A stretch of DNA of 64,000 nt from Comamonadaceae bacterium (GTDB lineage Bacteria; Pseudomonadota; Gammaproteobacteria; Burkholderiales; Burkholderiaceae_C): contig JAIXUG010000002.1 in the NCBI GenBank assembly GCA_027484105.1, positions 310,001 to 374,000 of the forward strand, written 5' to 3'. A program made the translations under genes and the position numbers. Shown piece after piece: positions 17,320-25,557 of the stretch. The first letter of the stretch is position 1. Every line of letters begins with the position of its first letter. Under the pieces are notes generated by a model that was not told the DNA's origin, searched no databases, and worked only from the letters and a program-made list of their open reading frames with translations.

Positions 17320-17493
17320 ATGCAACCATTACCGTCATCTGCACAAGAAAAAGCGCATCATTTTTTGATGGCCATCCTTGCGCGGCCCCAGCGAGATCGG
17401 GTGATGCATTGCTTGCGACATGAGCCCGCATTGGCAGTCCAAGCGCAAGCCAATTTGAGCCTGCCTGATGTATTGAATTTGTTGCAGAAGTGA
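17320..17493 (+). CDS. Possible small protein downstream of fliC3
   Basis: A 57-codon ORF that starts 12 nt after the fliC3 stop. The translation begins MQPLPSSAQEKAHHF and ends LPDVLNLLQK, with a helical, slightly amphipathic character and no cysteine-rich or membrane motif. The ribosome binding site is weak. I do not recognise it. Position and intact frame suggest a small flagellar-cluster gene, but it could be chance. Confidence 0.35.
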   Translation: MQPLPSSAQEKAHHFLMAILARPQRDRVMHCLRHEPALAVQAQANLSLPDVLNLLQK

Positions 17494-17540
17494 GCCTCTG
17501 ACCTGCAGCACTCCGGCCCTGGCCCTCGCATCCATCAGCC

Positions 17541-17744
17541 ATGCCCCTTATCGCCAATGAGCCGTCGCGTGGCCCCAACTGTTGGCATTGCCGACATTTC
17601 GCGATCACCCATATCCCTTCCTCGCCCTATGCTTGTCGCAGCATGGGCTTTCAGTCCCGTTTGATCCCCTCGTTAGAGGTTTTGCGCGTTGATGGCAAGT
17701 TCTGCATGCTTTTTCAACCCAAAGAAACAGCCTTCAAAGATTGA
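17541..17744 (+). CDS. Small cysteine-containing protein, possible metal binder
   Basis: A 67-residue ORF with four cysteines in a zinc-ribbon-like spacing: C14, C17 (NCWHCRH), C32 (YACRSMGF) and C55 (VDGKFC). The CWHCRHF/YACRSMGF pattern looks coherent and protein-like. There is no strong ribosome binding site. It lies between flagellin 3 and the sigma-54 activator; function is unknown, and a structural Zn or Fe site is inferred. Confidence 0.55.
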   Translation: MPLIANEPSRGPNCWHCRHFAITHIPSSPYACRSMGFQSRLIPSLEVLRVDGKFCMLFQPKETAFKD

Positions 17745-17851
17745 CCTCCCAGCTGTCAATCTTTCGTCAAGCCTTTGATGATTTGTTTTTTGAATTAAAT
17801 TTTAAGTATTTATTTTTTTATTTTTGTATTGATTAAAACTACCAATAAATA

Positions 17852-17868
17852 CTGGCACAAGGGTTGCT
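17852..17868 (+). promoter_or_regulatory. Sigma-54 promoter of the flagellar activator and fliE operon
   Basis: CTGGCACAAGGGTTGCT has GG (17854-17855) and GC (17866-17867) 10 nt apart and matches the -24/-12 consensus. It lies in an AT-rich stretch (17765-17850) suited to IHF or activator binding. Because the gene it serves encodes a sigma-54 activator, autoregulation is likely. Confidence 0.85.
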
Positions 17869-17901
17869 TACTGGGTCTCATCTGAATCTGAGACCTACAC
17901 C

Positions 17902-19377
17902 GTGAAGTCACAAACCGCTACCACCCCTCTGGCCCTTTGGCTAGACCCCGAAGAAGTCTTGAGCGCCGAGCACCGCCATGCCTTGCAGATGAGTGGTTGG
18001 GCTGTCATACCCGTCACCACACTGGACAACTTACTTGCCCATGCCATCGATGCATCCGTGGTGGTGTTGCACCTGGCATTGGATGTGACTCGGCTCAAAG
18101 CGGTTCAACAACTTTTGCAAGAGGCCGGCTTGACTACACCCGTGGTTTGCCGCGTTGAAACTCACGAACTGGATTTGGCCATAGAGGCCACGCACAACGG
18201 TGCACTGACCGTATTGGCGGCACAAGATGTTCGCACAAGCTCTTGGCAACGACTGCACAAACTGATCAACCCAGGTCAGACACGGCAGATGCCGCAACCT
18301 GTGCGCAATGTGGTGTTTGTGGACCCGGCCAGTCAACACCTGTTGGCTCTGGCCCAAAAAGTCGCCAAGGCCGATGTGACTGCTTTGCTGGTGGGGCCTA
18401 CAGGTTCAGGCAAAGAAGTACTGGCGCGCGTTTTGCACGAAGCCTCAGGGCGTGCACAAGGCCCTTTTGTGGCGTTGAATTGTGCCGCCATGCCGGAAAA
18501 CCTGATCGAGGACATGCTGTTTGGCCACGAAAAAGGGGCTTTTACGGGCGCCCACCGGGAGCAAAAGGGATTGTTCGAGCAAGCCCAGGGCGGCACCTTG
18601 TTCCTGGATGAAATTGGCGAGATGCCCATGCACTTGCAAAGCAAACTGCTGCGTGTACTGCAAGAGCGCCAGCTCACCCGTCTGGGTGGGCAAAGCTTGA
18701 TTCAATTGAATGTCCGCATCGTGGCCGCCACCAACAAGGACCTGAAAAAAGCCATTGCAGACCGAGAATTCCGTGAAGACCTCTACTACCGCATCGCCAC
18801 TTTCCGAATGCGTTTGTTGCCTCTTGCAGAGCGCCCCGGTGACATCATCCCTCTGGCCATGCAGTGCCTCTTGCAGCACGAAAAAAAGCCTTGGCAACTG
18901 CAGCAACAAGCCCAATTGCAGTTGTTGCAATACCCTTGGCCTGGCAATGTGCGCGAACTCGAAAATGTGATGCGCCGTGCCTTGGTGTTGTGTGCTGACC
19001 ATGTGATCACGCCCGCTCACCTGATGTTTGATGATTGGTTGAATGCGTGTCCACCTTCTGGTGAGCCTCCCGTCATGAGCTCACCGCCTGTTGCCGATTC
19101 GAGCACAGCCAATGCCAATGTTGAAAACTTCATGACCGCCGCCGCAGAAAACCTCGGTCTGAATACATCGGGCGCATCACAAGCGCACAACCCGATGCCA
19201 ACAGACCTGCAAAGTGCTGCAAGGATGAACGAGCACCAAGTGATCATGGCCACATTGGCCAGTTCACCCAGCAAAACAGAGGCTGCCAAGCGCCTGGGCA
19301 TCAGCCCCCGCACTCTGCGCTACAAGATGGCTCAACTGCGTGAACTCGGCATGGGCATGACCAGTCCTGCTTATTGA
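17902..19377 (+). CDS. Sigma-54-dependent flagellar transcriptional activator (FlrC/FleR/FlgR type)
   Basis: A 491-residue activator of sigma-54 RNA polymerase. The N-terminal 130 residues look like a receiver but show no aspartate in a recognisable phosphoacceptor context, so it may not be phosphorylated in the normal way. The AAA+ domain (about 135-380) has Walker A GPTGSGKE (165-172), the sigma-54-contacting GAFTGA loop (212-217) and Walker B LFLDEIGEM. The C-terminal Fis-type helix-turn-helix includes EAAKRLGISPRTLRYKMAQL. The start is GTG at 17902. It is followed at once by fliE and should control the local sigma-54 promoters. Confidence 0.93.
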   Translation: MKSQTATTPLALWLDPEEVLSAEHRHALQMSGWAVIPVTTLDNLLAHAIDASVVVLHLALDVTRLKAVQQLLQEAGLTTPVVCRVETHELDLAIEATHNGALTVLAAQDVRTSSWQRLHKLINPGQTRQMPQPVRNVVFVDPASQHLLALAQKVAKADVTALLVGPTGSGKEVLARVLHEASGRAQGPFVALNCAAMPENLIEDMLFGHEKGAFTGAHREQKGLFEQAQGGTLFLDEIGEMPMHLQSKLLRVLQERQLTRLGGQSLIQLNVRIVAATNKDLKKAIADREFREDLYYRIATFRMRLLPLAERPGDIIPLAMQCLLQHEKKPWQLQQQAQLQLLQYPWPGNVRELENVMRRALVLCADHVITPAHLMFDDWLNACPPSGEPPVMSSPPVADSSTANANVENFMTAAAENLGLNTSGASQAHNPMPTDLQSAARMNEHQVIMATLASSPSKTEAAKRLGISPRTLRYKMAQLRELGMGMTSPAY

Positions 19378-19388
19378 TGGAGATACAC

Positions 19389-19748
19389 ATGATCGACAAA
19401 GCCATTTCTCCAGCCAGCATTCAGTCCATGCTGCAAACACTGCGCAATCATCAAGCCGAAGCCTCTGGAAAAAACAGTGGATTACCCGCTGCCATCGAAG
19501 CCACTGGCGGGGGCCGTGGTGTCAAAAAAACAGATTTTTCTGAATTCGTTTCGGGGGCTTTGGGGCAAGTCAATAAGCTGCAAGTTCAATCCTCAGAAAT
19601 GCGGGCAGCCTATGACCGTGGCGAGGATATGGCACTGACAGACGTCGTGCTGGGCATGCAAAAGTCTTCGCTGGCTTTTGAAGCAACCTTACAAGTGCGC
19701 AATAAGGTGCTGAAGGCTTACGAAGACATCCTCAACATGCCTGTCTGA
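19389..19748 (+). CDS. fliE: Flagellar hook-basal body complex protein FliE
   Basis: FliE joins the MS ring to the proximal rod. The 119-residue protein has the family C-terminal region (DMALTDVVLGMQKSSLAFEA, then QVRNKVLKAYEDILNMPV). I chose the ATG at 19389, with a GGAGAT site upstream; an earlier ATG at 19374 overlaps the activator stop codon. First gene of the fliEFGHIJ run. Confidence 0.95.
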   Translation: MIDKAISPASIQSMLQTLRNHQAEASGKNSGLPAAIEATGGGRGVKKTDFSEFVSGALGQVNKLQVQSSEMRAAYDRGEDMALTDVVLGMQKSSLAFEATLQVRNKVLKAYEDILNMPV

Positions 19749-19772
19749 CCCTCCTAACTGAAGAAAATCAAC

Positions 19773-21626
19773 ATGGCTGCAGCAATCGCAACAATGAACC
19801 CCGGCGTGATGAACGCACCGCAGGGATCTGACAACGTACCAGCAAACGTCCCCAGCAACGCCAATGTGGCTACCACAGCTGGTGCGGACGACAAAGGGGC
19901 CAAAGCAGCAGGTACAGCGCTGAGCCCCTGGAGCACCAAGGGATTCTCAAACTCATTCGCACAAGTGATCAACCAGCCATCAGTGCGCAAAATTTTGCCG
20001 TTGATCGTGATGCTGGTGGTACTGGTTGTATTTGGACTCGTCTACGCCTGGATGAGCGTCACGCCCTACCGTCCAGTCATGCCTGGATTGCAAGAGGCTG
20101 ATCAGCAAAAGGCTTATGAGTCCTTGAAAGCTGCTGACTTCAGTCCCAAGATTGATCCCACTACAGGTCAATTGACCGTGCCCAGTCCACGTTTTCACGA
20201 AGCCCGCATTTTTCTGGCCTCGCAAGGACTGCCCAAATCAGGAGCAACCGGTCTCGACAGTCTCAAGGAACAGTCGTCCATGACAACCAGCCAGTTCATG
20301 GAGCAGGTCAAGGTCAATGCCGCCATGGAACAAGAGTTGGCGCGCAGCATCATGCAAATTGGCAGCGTCCAAAGCGCGCGCGTGCATTTAGCGACACCCA
20401 AGCAAAGCGTTTTTGTACGTGACCGCACGCCACCCAAAGCCTCTGTGGTTTTGGCGCCCTACCCTGGCCGCGCCGTATCGGCCTCACAAGTGCAGGCCAT
20501 CGTCCACTTGGTGTCTTCGAGCGTACCCTATTTGGCGCCTGAACACGTCACGGTGGTGGACAACGTGGGCAAGCTGATGACAGAGTCAGCGAATGAACAA
20601 AAACTCGGATTGACCTCCGCACAAGAACAGCACAAGCAGCAACTTGAAGAGGTTTATCGCACCAGGATCATGCAAATCTTGGCGCCCATGGTGGGCGAAT
20701 CGAATGTACGGTCGCAAGTCAATTTGACCCTCGACTTTACACAGATCGAGAGCACGACAGAAGACTTTGATAACCGCGAAAAAGGCCCACGTACCCGCTC
20801 TGAAGTGCTGGCCGAAGACCGGTCAGCCAGCAAGTCCGCAGAGGGAATTCCTGGCGCTTTGGCCAACTCACCTCCGGCAGACCCAACGACCACCAACAAC
20901 ACCCAAGTCGATGCCAACAAAGGGCAAAGTGAGGCGACTGGAAAACTCAGCAGCCGTTCAACTCGCAATTTTGAACTGGACCGCACGGTGCGCCATGTGC
21001 GCAACGCCACAGGCGGTGTCATGAAAGTCAGCGTGGCTGTGGTTGTCAACGAGCGTCCAGCACCGCCACCGGCCAAAGATGCCCCCGTTGTGCCCAATGC
21101 ACCGACAACACTGGCTTATACACCCCAAGAATTGGAGCAAATGCTACAAGTGGTGCGGGGCGTGGTGGGCTATGACCAACAGCGTGGGGACATCGTATCC
21201 GTGGTCCCCGCCAAATTCGAGCCTGCAATGGCTTTGGAGACCATTCCATGGTACCTGGAAGATGCCGTACAGACTGGTATCAAAAGCGCTTTATTGGCCA
21301 TCAGTTTCATCGTTTTCATGTTGACCGTGGTCCGACCAATCATGCGCAACATTTATGCAAACCACGCCAGCGAAGCTGAACAGGCCAAGGCGGCCATGAG
21401 CGACGGCGAGTTGAGCGAAGAGGACATGCGCATGATCCAAATTGGCGAAGGTGACAGTCTGCAGGAAATCAAGGCCAAGCTGAAACCCAAGAAGTCGAGT
21501 ATCTCCATGGACATGTTGGACACCGCGAATACTTACGACGACAAAGTGGCATTGATCCGCATGCTGGTCGCCGAAGACTCTGGACGTGTGGCCAACGTGC
21601 TCAAGGGCATGATCAAAGTCAACTGA
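19773..21626 (+). CDS. fliF: Flagellar M-ring protein FliF
   Basis: FliF forms the MS ring in the inner membrane and houses the export gate. The 617-residue protein has transmembrane segments at about residues 70-90 (LIVMLVVLVVFGLVYAW) and 510-530 (LLAISFIVFMLTVV), which flank the large periplasmic ring-building domains. The cytoplasmic tail binds FliG. The N-terminal 60 residues are Ala/Asn-rich and longer than usual. Confidence 0.97.
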   Translation: MAAAIATMNPGVMNAPQGSDNVPANVPSNANVATTAGADDKGAKAAGTALSPWSTKGFSNSFAQVINQPSVRKILPLIVMLVVLVVFGLVYAWMSVTPYRPVMPGLQEADQQKAYESLKAADFSPKIDPTTGQLTVPSPRFHEARIFLASQGLPKSGATGLDSLKEQSSMTTSQFMEQVKVNAAMEQELARSIMQIGSVQSARVHLATPKQSVFVRDRTPPKASVVLAPYPGRAVSASQVQAIVHLVSSSVPYLAPEHVTVVDNVGKLMTESANEQKLGLTSAQEQHKQQLEEVYRTRIMQILAPMVGESNVRSQVNLTLDFTQIESTTEDFDNREKGPRTRSEVLAEDRSASKSAEGIPGALANSPPADPTTTNNTQVDANKGQSEATGKLSSRSTRNFELDRTVRHVRNATGGVMKVSVAVVVNERPAPPPAKDAPVVPNAPTTLAYTPQELEQMLQVVRGVVGYDQQRGDIVSVVPAKFEPAMALETIPWYLEDAVQTGIKSALLAISFIVFMLTVVRPIMRNIYANHASEAEQAKAAMSDGELSEEDMRMIQIGEGDSLQEIKAKLKPKKSSISMDMLDTANTYDDKVALIRMLVAEDSGRVANVLKGMIKVN

Positions 21627-21648
21627 ATTTCATCGAGGAGCAACGATC

Positions 21649-22752
21649 ATGGCCACCAAAAAACCTGATGAGAAAGACGCCAAAGACGGCAAGGAAGGTG
21701 CAGCAGCAGTTGCGGCCAACACCCCAGTTCCCATGACAGAAGAGTTGACCAGAGAATTGGCCGAACTCACGGGAACGCAGCGCGCTGCCGTTTTGATGCT
21801 TTTGTTGGGCGAGCAACAAGCCTCGGAAATCATTCGCTTCATGAACCCCAAAGAAGTTCAGTCTTTGGGGGCAGCGATGGTGTCGGTGTCGGACTTGTCG
21901 CAAGAGGCGGTCAACATTGTTCTGGACGAATTTGTCACTTTGCTGAAAAAGCAAACCAGCCTGGGCTTGGGCACGGGCGACTACGTCGAAAAAGTGCTCA
22001 AACGCGCTTTGGGTGATGACAAAGCCGCATCGGTGCTCAGCCGCATCATGCCGGGCCAGGGCAGCAAGGGCTTGGAAATCTTGAAATGGATGGACGCCCG
22101 CTCAATTGCAGAGATGATCCGAGGCGAACACCCCCAGGTGGTGGCCATTATTTTGTCCGTGCTTGAGTACACCGTCGCGGCTGACGTGTTGAACTTCTTG
22201 CCCGGAGAATCGCGCCCTGAGATCATCCAGCGTATTGCCAGCCTGGAGACGGTGCAACCCTCTGCGATGGAAGAGCTCGAGCAGATCATGATGAAACAGT
22301 TTGCATCGAACTCTTCATCGAAATCGTCCAGCTTCGGCGGCGTCAAGGCTGCGGCACAGATCATGAACTCGGTCAAGGTCGAGCTTGAATCCACCATCAT
22401 GGCGGGTTTGTCACAGATCGATGCCGATTTGATGCAACGGATTCAGGACAACATGTTCACCTTCGAAAACCTCGTGAGTGTGGACAACCGAGGCATTCAG
22501 GCCATCATGCGCACGGCAGATCCAGACCTGTTGATGGTGGCGCTGAAAGGCGCTCCCGACTTCGTCAAGGACAAATTCCTCGACAACATGTCGGCCCGCG
22601 CCCGAGTCATGTTTGTGGACGATATGGAAAGCAAAGGCCCACTGCGCATCACCGAAGTGGAAGAAGCGCAGAAAAACGTCATGCGCCTGGCACGCAAGCT
22701 GTCCGATGCGGGCGAGCTGGTGTTGGCGGGAGGCGGAGATGGCTTTGTCTGA
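21649..22752 (+). CDS. fliG: Flagellar motor switch protein FliG
   Basis: FliG is the rotor subunit that interacts with MotA and sets rotation direction. The 367-residue protein has a Lys/Ala-rich N-terminal leader of about 30 residues, then FliG N, middle and C domains (TGTQRAAVLMLLLGEQQASE, REEHPQ-like GEHPQVVAIILS, and a charged C-terminal helix set). A GAGGAG site lies upstream. It overlaps fliH by 14 nt. Confidence 0.97.
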   Translation: MATKKPDEKDAKDGKEGAAAVAANTPVPMTEELTRELAELTGTQRAAVLMLLLGEQQASEIIRFMNPKEVQSLGAAMVSVSDLSQEAVNIVLDEFVTLLKKQTSLGLGTGDYVEKVLKRALGDDKAASVLSRIMPGQGSKGLEILKWMDARSIAEMIRGEHPQVVAIILSVLEYTVAADVLNFLPGESRPEIIQRIASLETVQPSAMEELEQIMMKQFASNSSSKSSSFGGVKAAAQIMNSVKVELESTIMAGLSQIDADLMQRIQDNMFTFENLVSVDNRGIQAIMRTADPDLLMVALKGAPDFVKDKFLDNMSARARVMFVDDMESKGPLRITEVEEAQKNVMRLARKLSDAGELVLAGGGDGFV

Positions 22753-23668
22753 TCTGCCAGAAGCACCGGCCGTCTGGAGCATTGACCCCTTGCTCAACAG
22801 CAAGGCAGCACCTCCCCGCTTCTTGCGCACGCAATGGGACGAAGCATCGGCCCGCTCTTTTGGTCCGTGGCGTGTAGCGCCGAAAGCAGAACCCACAGAA
22901 GGACTGATGTCGGAAGACTCAGCTCTGGATGCCTCGGCAGCAGGGACAGCTACAGAAACTCTAGACCCGCTGTCAGAGATGCCTGCAGCACCTGAAGAGT
23001 CAGATTCGCCCTGGACGCAAGCCGCCCTGGACCAGTTAAGAGATGAAGCCTACCAACGAGGCCTGATCGAAGGACAGGCCCGCGTGCACAATGAGTTGGA
23101 TGAGGAACGCGACAAGGAGCGAGAACTGATTCGCCATCTAGGCATCGAGTTGCGCAGCATCAGCCAAGACCCCCAGCGTTTTTTTGATCCCCTCAAACGC
23201 CTGTCCTTGCATCTGGCCGAGCAATTGGTGCGCGCCGAACTTCAGCTTTCAGGACAAGCCGTGCACAACCTGATTCAGGAATGCATCCAGCAACTGGACC
23301 ATGTGGTGGAGCCAGTCCAAGTGAGTGTCAACCCTGAGGATTTCAAGCGCCTCAAAGCCTTGGGCGAGTCCGTCACACAGCACATGCATCTGGAAGCCGA
23401 TGCCCAGCTGCGTCCCGGCAGCGTGCGGGTGCAGGTGCAAGACAGCGTGGTTCAAGACCTGATTGAAAACCGCCTGGAGCCTTTAGCTCGGCGTTTGCTG
23501 GCACAACCCGAGGCCTGGATGCAGCAATCGACCTTGGTCAAGGACAGGGCCGAAGCGCTGCCCGCTGACACCCCGGCACGTGATTGGCAGCGTCAGGTGG
23601 TGAACGTCGAAGACACCGAGATCAAAGCAACCGACAGTCCGGATGACCCTCCCCATGATGAACTTTGA
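22739..23668 (+). CDS. fliH: Flagellar assembly protein FliH
   Basis: FliH is the stator-like regulator of the FliI ATPase in the export apparatus. The 309-residue protein has an acidic, low-complexity N-terminal part and a conserved C-terminal half (LAEQLVRAELQLSGQAVHNL, a coiled region and VSVNPEDFKRL). I chose the ATG at 22739, inside the end of fliG and in a GGAGGCGGAG context. The 3' end overlaps fliI by 26 nt. Confidence 0.92.
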   Translation: MALSDLPEAPAVWSIDPLLNSKAAPPRFLRTQWDEASARSFGPWRVAPKAEPTEGLMSEDSALDASAAGTATETLDPLSEMPAAPEESDSPWTQAALDQLRDEAYQRGLIEGQARVHNELDEERDKERELIRHLGIELRSISQDPQRFFDPLKRLSLHLAEQLVRAELQLSGQAVHNLIQECIQQLDHVVEPVQVSVNPEDFKRLKALGESVTQHMHLEADAQLRPGSVRVQVQDSVVQDLIENRLEPLARRLLAQPEAWMQQSTLVKDRAEALPADTPARDWQRQVVNVEDTEIKATDSPDDPPHDEL

Positions 23669-24977
23669 CGCCGAAGTCAGTCAGCTGATCGGTGAGTTGC
23701 ACGCCCCCGAACCTCAGCGCAACGGCACATTGGTGCGCTTGGTGGGCATGCGTCTCGAGACACGGGGCCTGATGGCACCGCTGGGCGCATGTTGCGAAGT
23801 GGTGGGACAGTTTGGACACCGCGTAGAAGCTGAAGTGGTCGGCTTCAACGACGACACCCTCTACCTCATGCCATTTACCGAGCCCAACGGCATTGGTCCC
23901 GGCGCACGGGTCTCGGTCCTCAACCATTCGAGCCATGTGAACCTGGGCCCGGATTTGCTGGGTCGCATCATTGACGGCAGAGGTCAACCCCTGGACGGCA
24001 AACCCCCTCCGAATTGTCCCGATGTGCTCAGTTTGCTGGGCCGACCAATCAACCCGATGGAACGCGGCCCCATCAACCAAATCCTGGATGTCGGCGTCAA
24101 GGCCATCAACGGCGTGCTGACCATCGGCCGGGGCCAGCGTCTGGGCTTGGTGGCAGGTTCGGGCGTGGGCAAAAGTGTGCTGCTGGGCATGATGACCCGC
24201 TTCACCGAGGCCGACGTGGTTGTGATTGGTTTGATTGGTGAACGCGGACGAGAGGTGCAGGCCTTCATCGAAGAAACATTGGGGCCTGTGGGCTTGGCCA
24301 AATCGGTGCTTGTGGCAGCACCTGCCAATGTGTCGCCTGTGTTGCGGCTCAAAGCCACGCACATGACGCATGTGATCGCCGAATACTTTCGCGACCAGGG
24401 CAAAAACGTTTTGATGTTGGTTGACAGCCTGACTCGCGTGGCCCACGCGCAACGCGAGATCGGTCTGGCCGTGGGCGAGCCCCCCACCGCCAAAGGTTAC
24501 CCGCCCTCTGTGTTTGCGCTGCTGCCCAATCTGATTGAGCGCGCAGGTGTAGGCCGACATGGCTTTGGATCAATCACCGCCATCTACACGGTGCTGGCCG
24601 AAGGTGACGATGCCAATGACCCGATCGTGGACATTGCCAGGGCCTCGCTGGATGGTCAGGTGATGTTGTCACGCAAGCTGGCCGATGCCGCCCATTACCC
24701 GGCGATTGACCTGAACGGCTCGATTTCTCGGGTGATGCAAAACCTGCTCAGCCCGGAAGATCTCAAACAATCCAACCGTTTCCGACGTCTGTGGTCGCTT
24801 TACCAGCAAAACCAGGACCTGATTCAGGTGGGTGCCTACGAAAACGGCAGCAACCCCGAACTCGACCAAGCCATCCGCCTGCGTCAATCGATGGAAATGT
24901 TCTTGCAACAAGACATGCACACCAGCATGGACGTCCCATCGACCCGACACGAACTCCAGACCCTGATGGCTGGTTAA
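23643..24977 (+). CDS. fliI: Flagellum-specific export ATPase FliI
   Basis: FliI is an F1-beta-like ATPase that energises flagellar export. The 444-residue protein has Walker A around G172-S178 (AGSGVGKS), a Walker B segment NVLMLVDSLTRVAHAQRE and the family signature PPTAKGYPPSVF. Start codons at 23643 or 23655 are both possible inside the fliH end. Confidence 0.97.
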   Translation: MTLPMMNFDAEVSQLIGELHAPEPQRNGTLVRLVGMRLETRGLMAPLGACCEVVGQFGHRVEAEVVGFNDDTLYLMPFTEPNGIGPGARVSVLNHSSHVNLGPDLLGRIIDGRGQPLDGKPPPNCPDVLSLLGRPINPMERGPINQILDVGVKAINGVLTIGRGQRLGLVAGSGVGKSVLLGMMTRFTEADVVVIGLIGERGREVQAFIEETLGPVGLAKSVLVAAPANVSPVLRLKATHMTHVIAEYFRDQGKNVLMLVDSLTRVAHAQREIGLAVGEPPTAKGYPPSVFALLPNLIERAGVGRHGFGSITAIYTVLAEGDDANDPIVDIARASLDGQVMLSRKLADAAHYPAIDLNGSISRVMQNLLSPEDLKQSNRFRRLWSLYQQNQDLIQVGAYENGSNPELDQAIRLRQSMEMFLQQDMHTSMDVPSTRHELQTLMAG

Positions 24978-24993
24978 AAACAAGGACCGCCGT

Positions 24994-25443
24994 ATGCGAC
25001 AAGCCCGAAATTGCTGGCCTGCACTGGTCAAAAAAGCCAACGATGCCCTCACGCAAACCCAAGCCGAGCTGACACAGGCGTTGGCGCGGGTGGACCAACT
25101 CCGTGCCAGCCACCAAAGACTGTGCCGTTTGTACGACGAATACCGGCTGAAAGAACAACAGCCCCAAGACCAGCTCATGGGGATGCAAGCCAGCATGAAC
25201 CAACGCCAGTTCATGGCCCAGCTGCTCAATTTACAGCACCGTGTGGTGCTTGACATCAGCAAAGCCGAAACCGAGGTGAGCAGCCTTCGGAAAAAGCGCC
25301 AATTGGCTGAGATCGAGTTGCAAAAAATGCAGGCACTCGAAGAGCAAGAACAAGCGGCAGTGCGGCTGGAACAGCAGAAGCAGGAGCAGCGTCACATGGA
25401 CGAATTGGGTTTGAGGCAGTTCAATTTGCGCCTGCAAGGTTGA
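24994..25443 (+). CDS. fliJ: Flagellar export protein FliJ
   Basis: A 149-residue protein predicted to be almost entirely coiled coil, rich in Gln, Glu, Lys and Leu, as expected of FliJ, which sits in the FliI hexamer and escorts chaperones. Family call rests on position after fliI plus length and coiled-coil character. It is the last flagellar gene here; fliK and later genes are not in the window. Confidence 0.88.
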   Translation: MRQARNCWPALVKKANDALTQTQAELTQALARVDQLRASHQRLCRLYDEYRLKEQQPQDQLMGMQASMNQRQFMAQLLNLQHRVVLDISKAETEVSSLRKKRQLAEIELQKMQALEEQEQAAVRLEQQKQEQRHMDELGLRQFNLRLQG

Positions 25444-25454
25444 ATGCCAAACGT

Positions 25455-25489
25455 CTCAGGACTTTCCCTTAGGAAATGCCCTGTCTGAG
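25455..25489 (+). terminator. Hairpin after fliJ
   Basis: CTCAGGAC and GTCTGAG arms enclose a second TTTCC/GGAAA stem with a CTTA loop. There is no clear T run, so termination at the end of the flagellar operon is only suggested. Confidence 0.35.
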
Positions 25490-25557
25490 TGCAACATAAT
25501 GGATCGATCAGTCCGCAGCACAGTGCCGCCTTCTGATTTGATTGATTGGAGACACAC

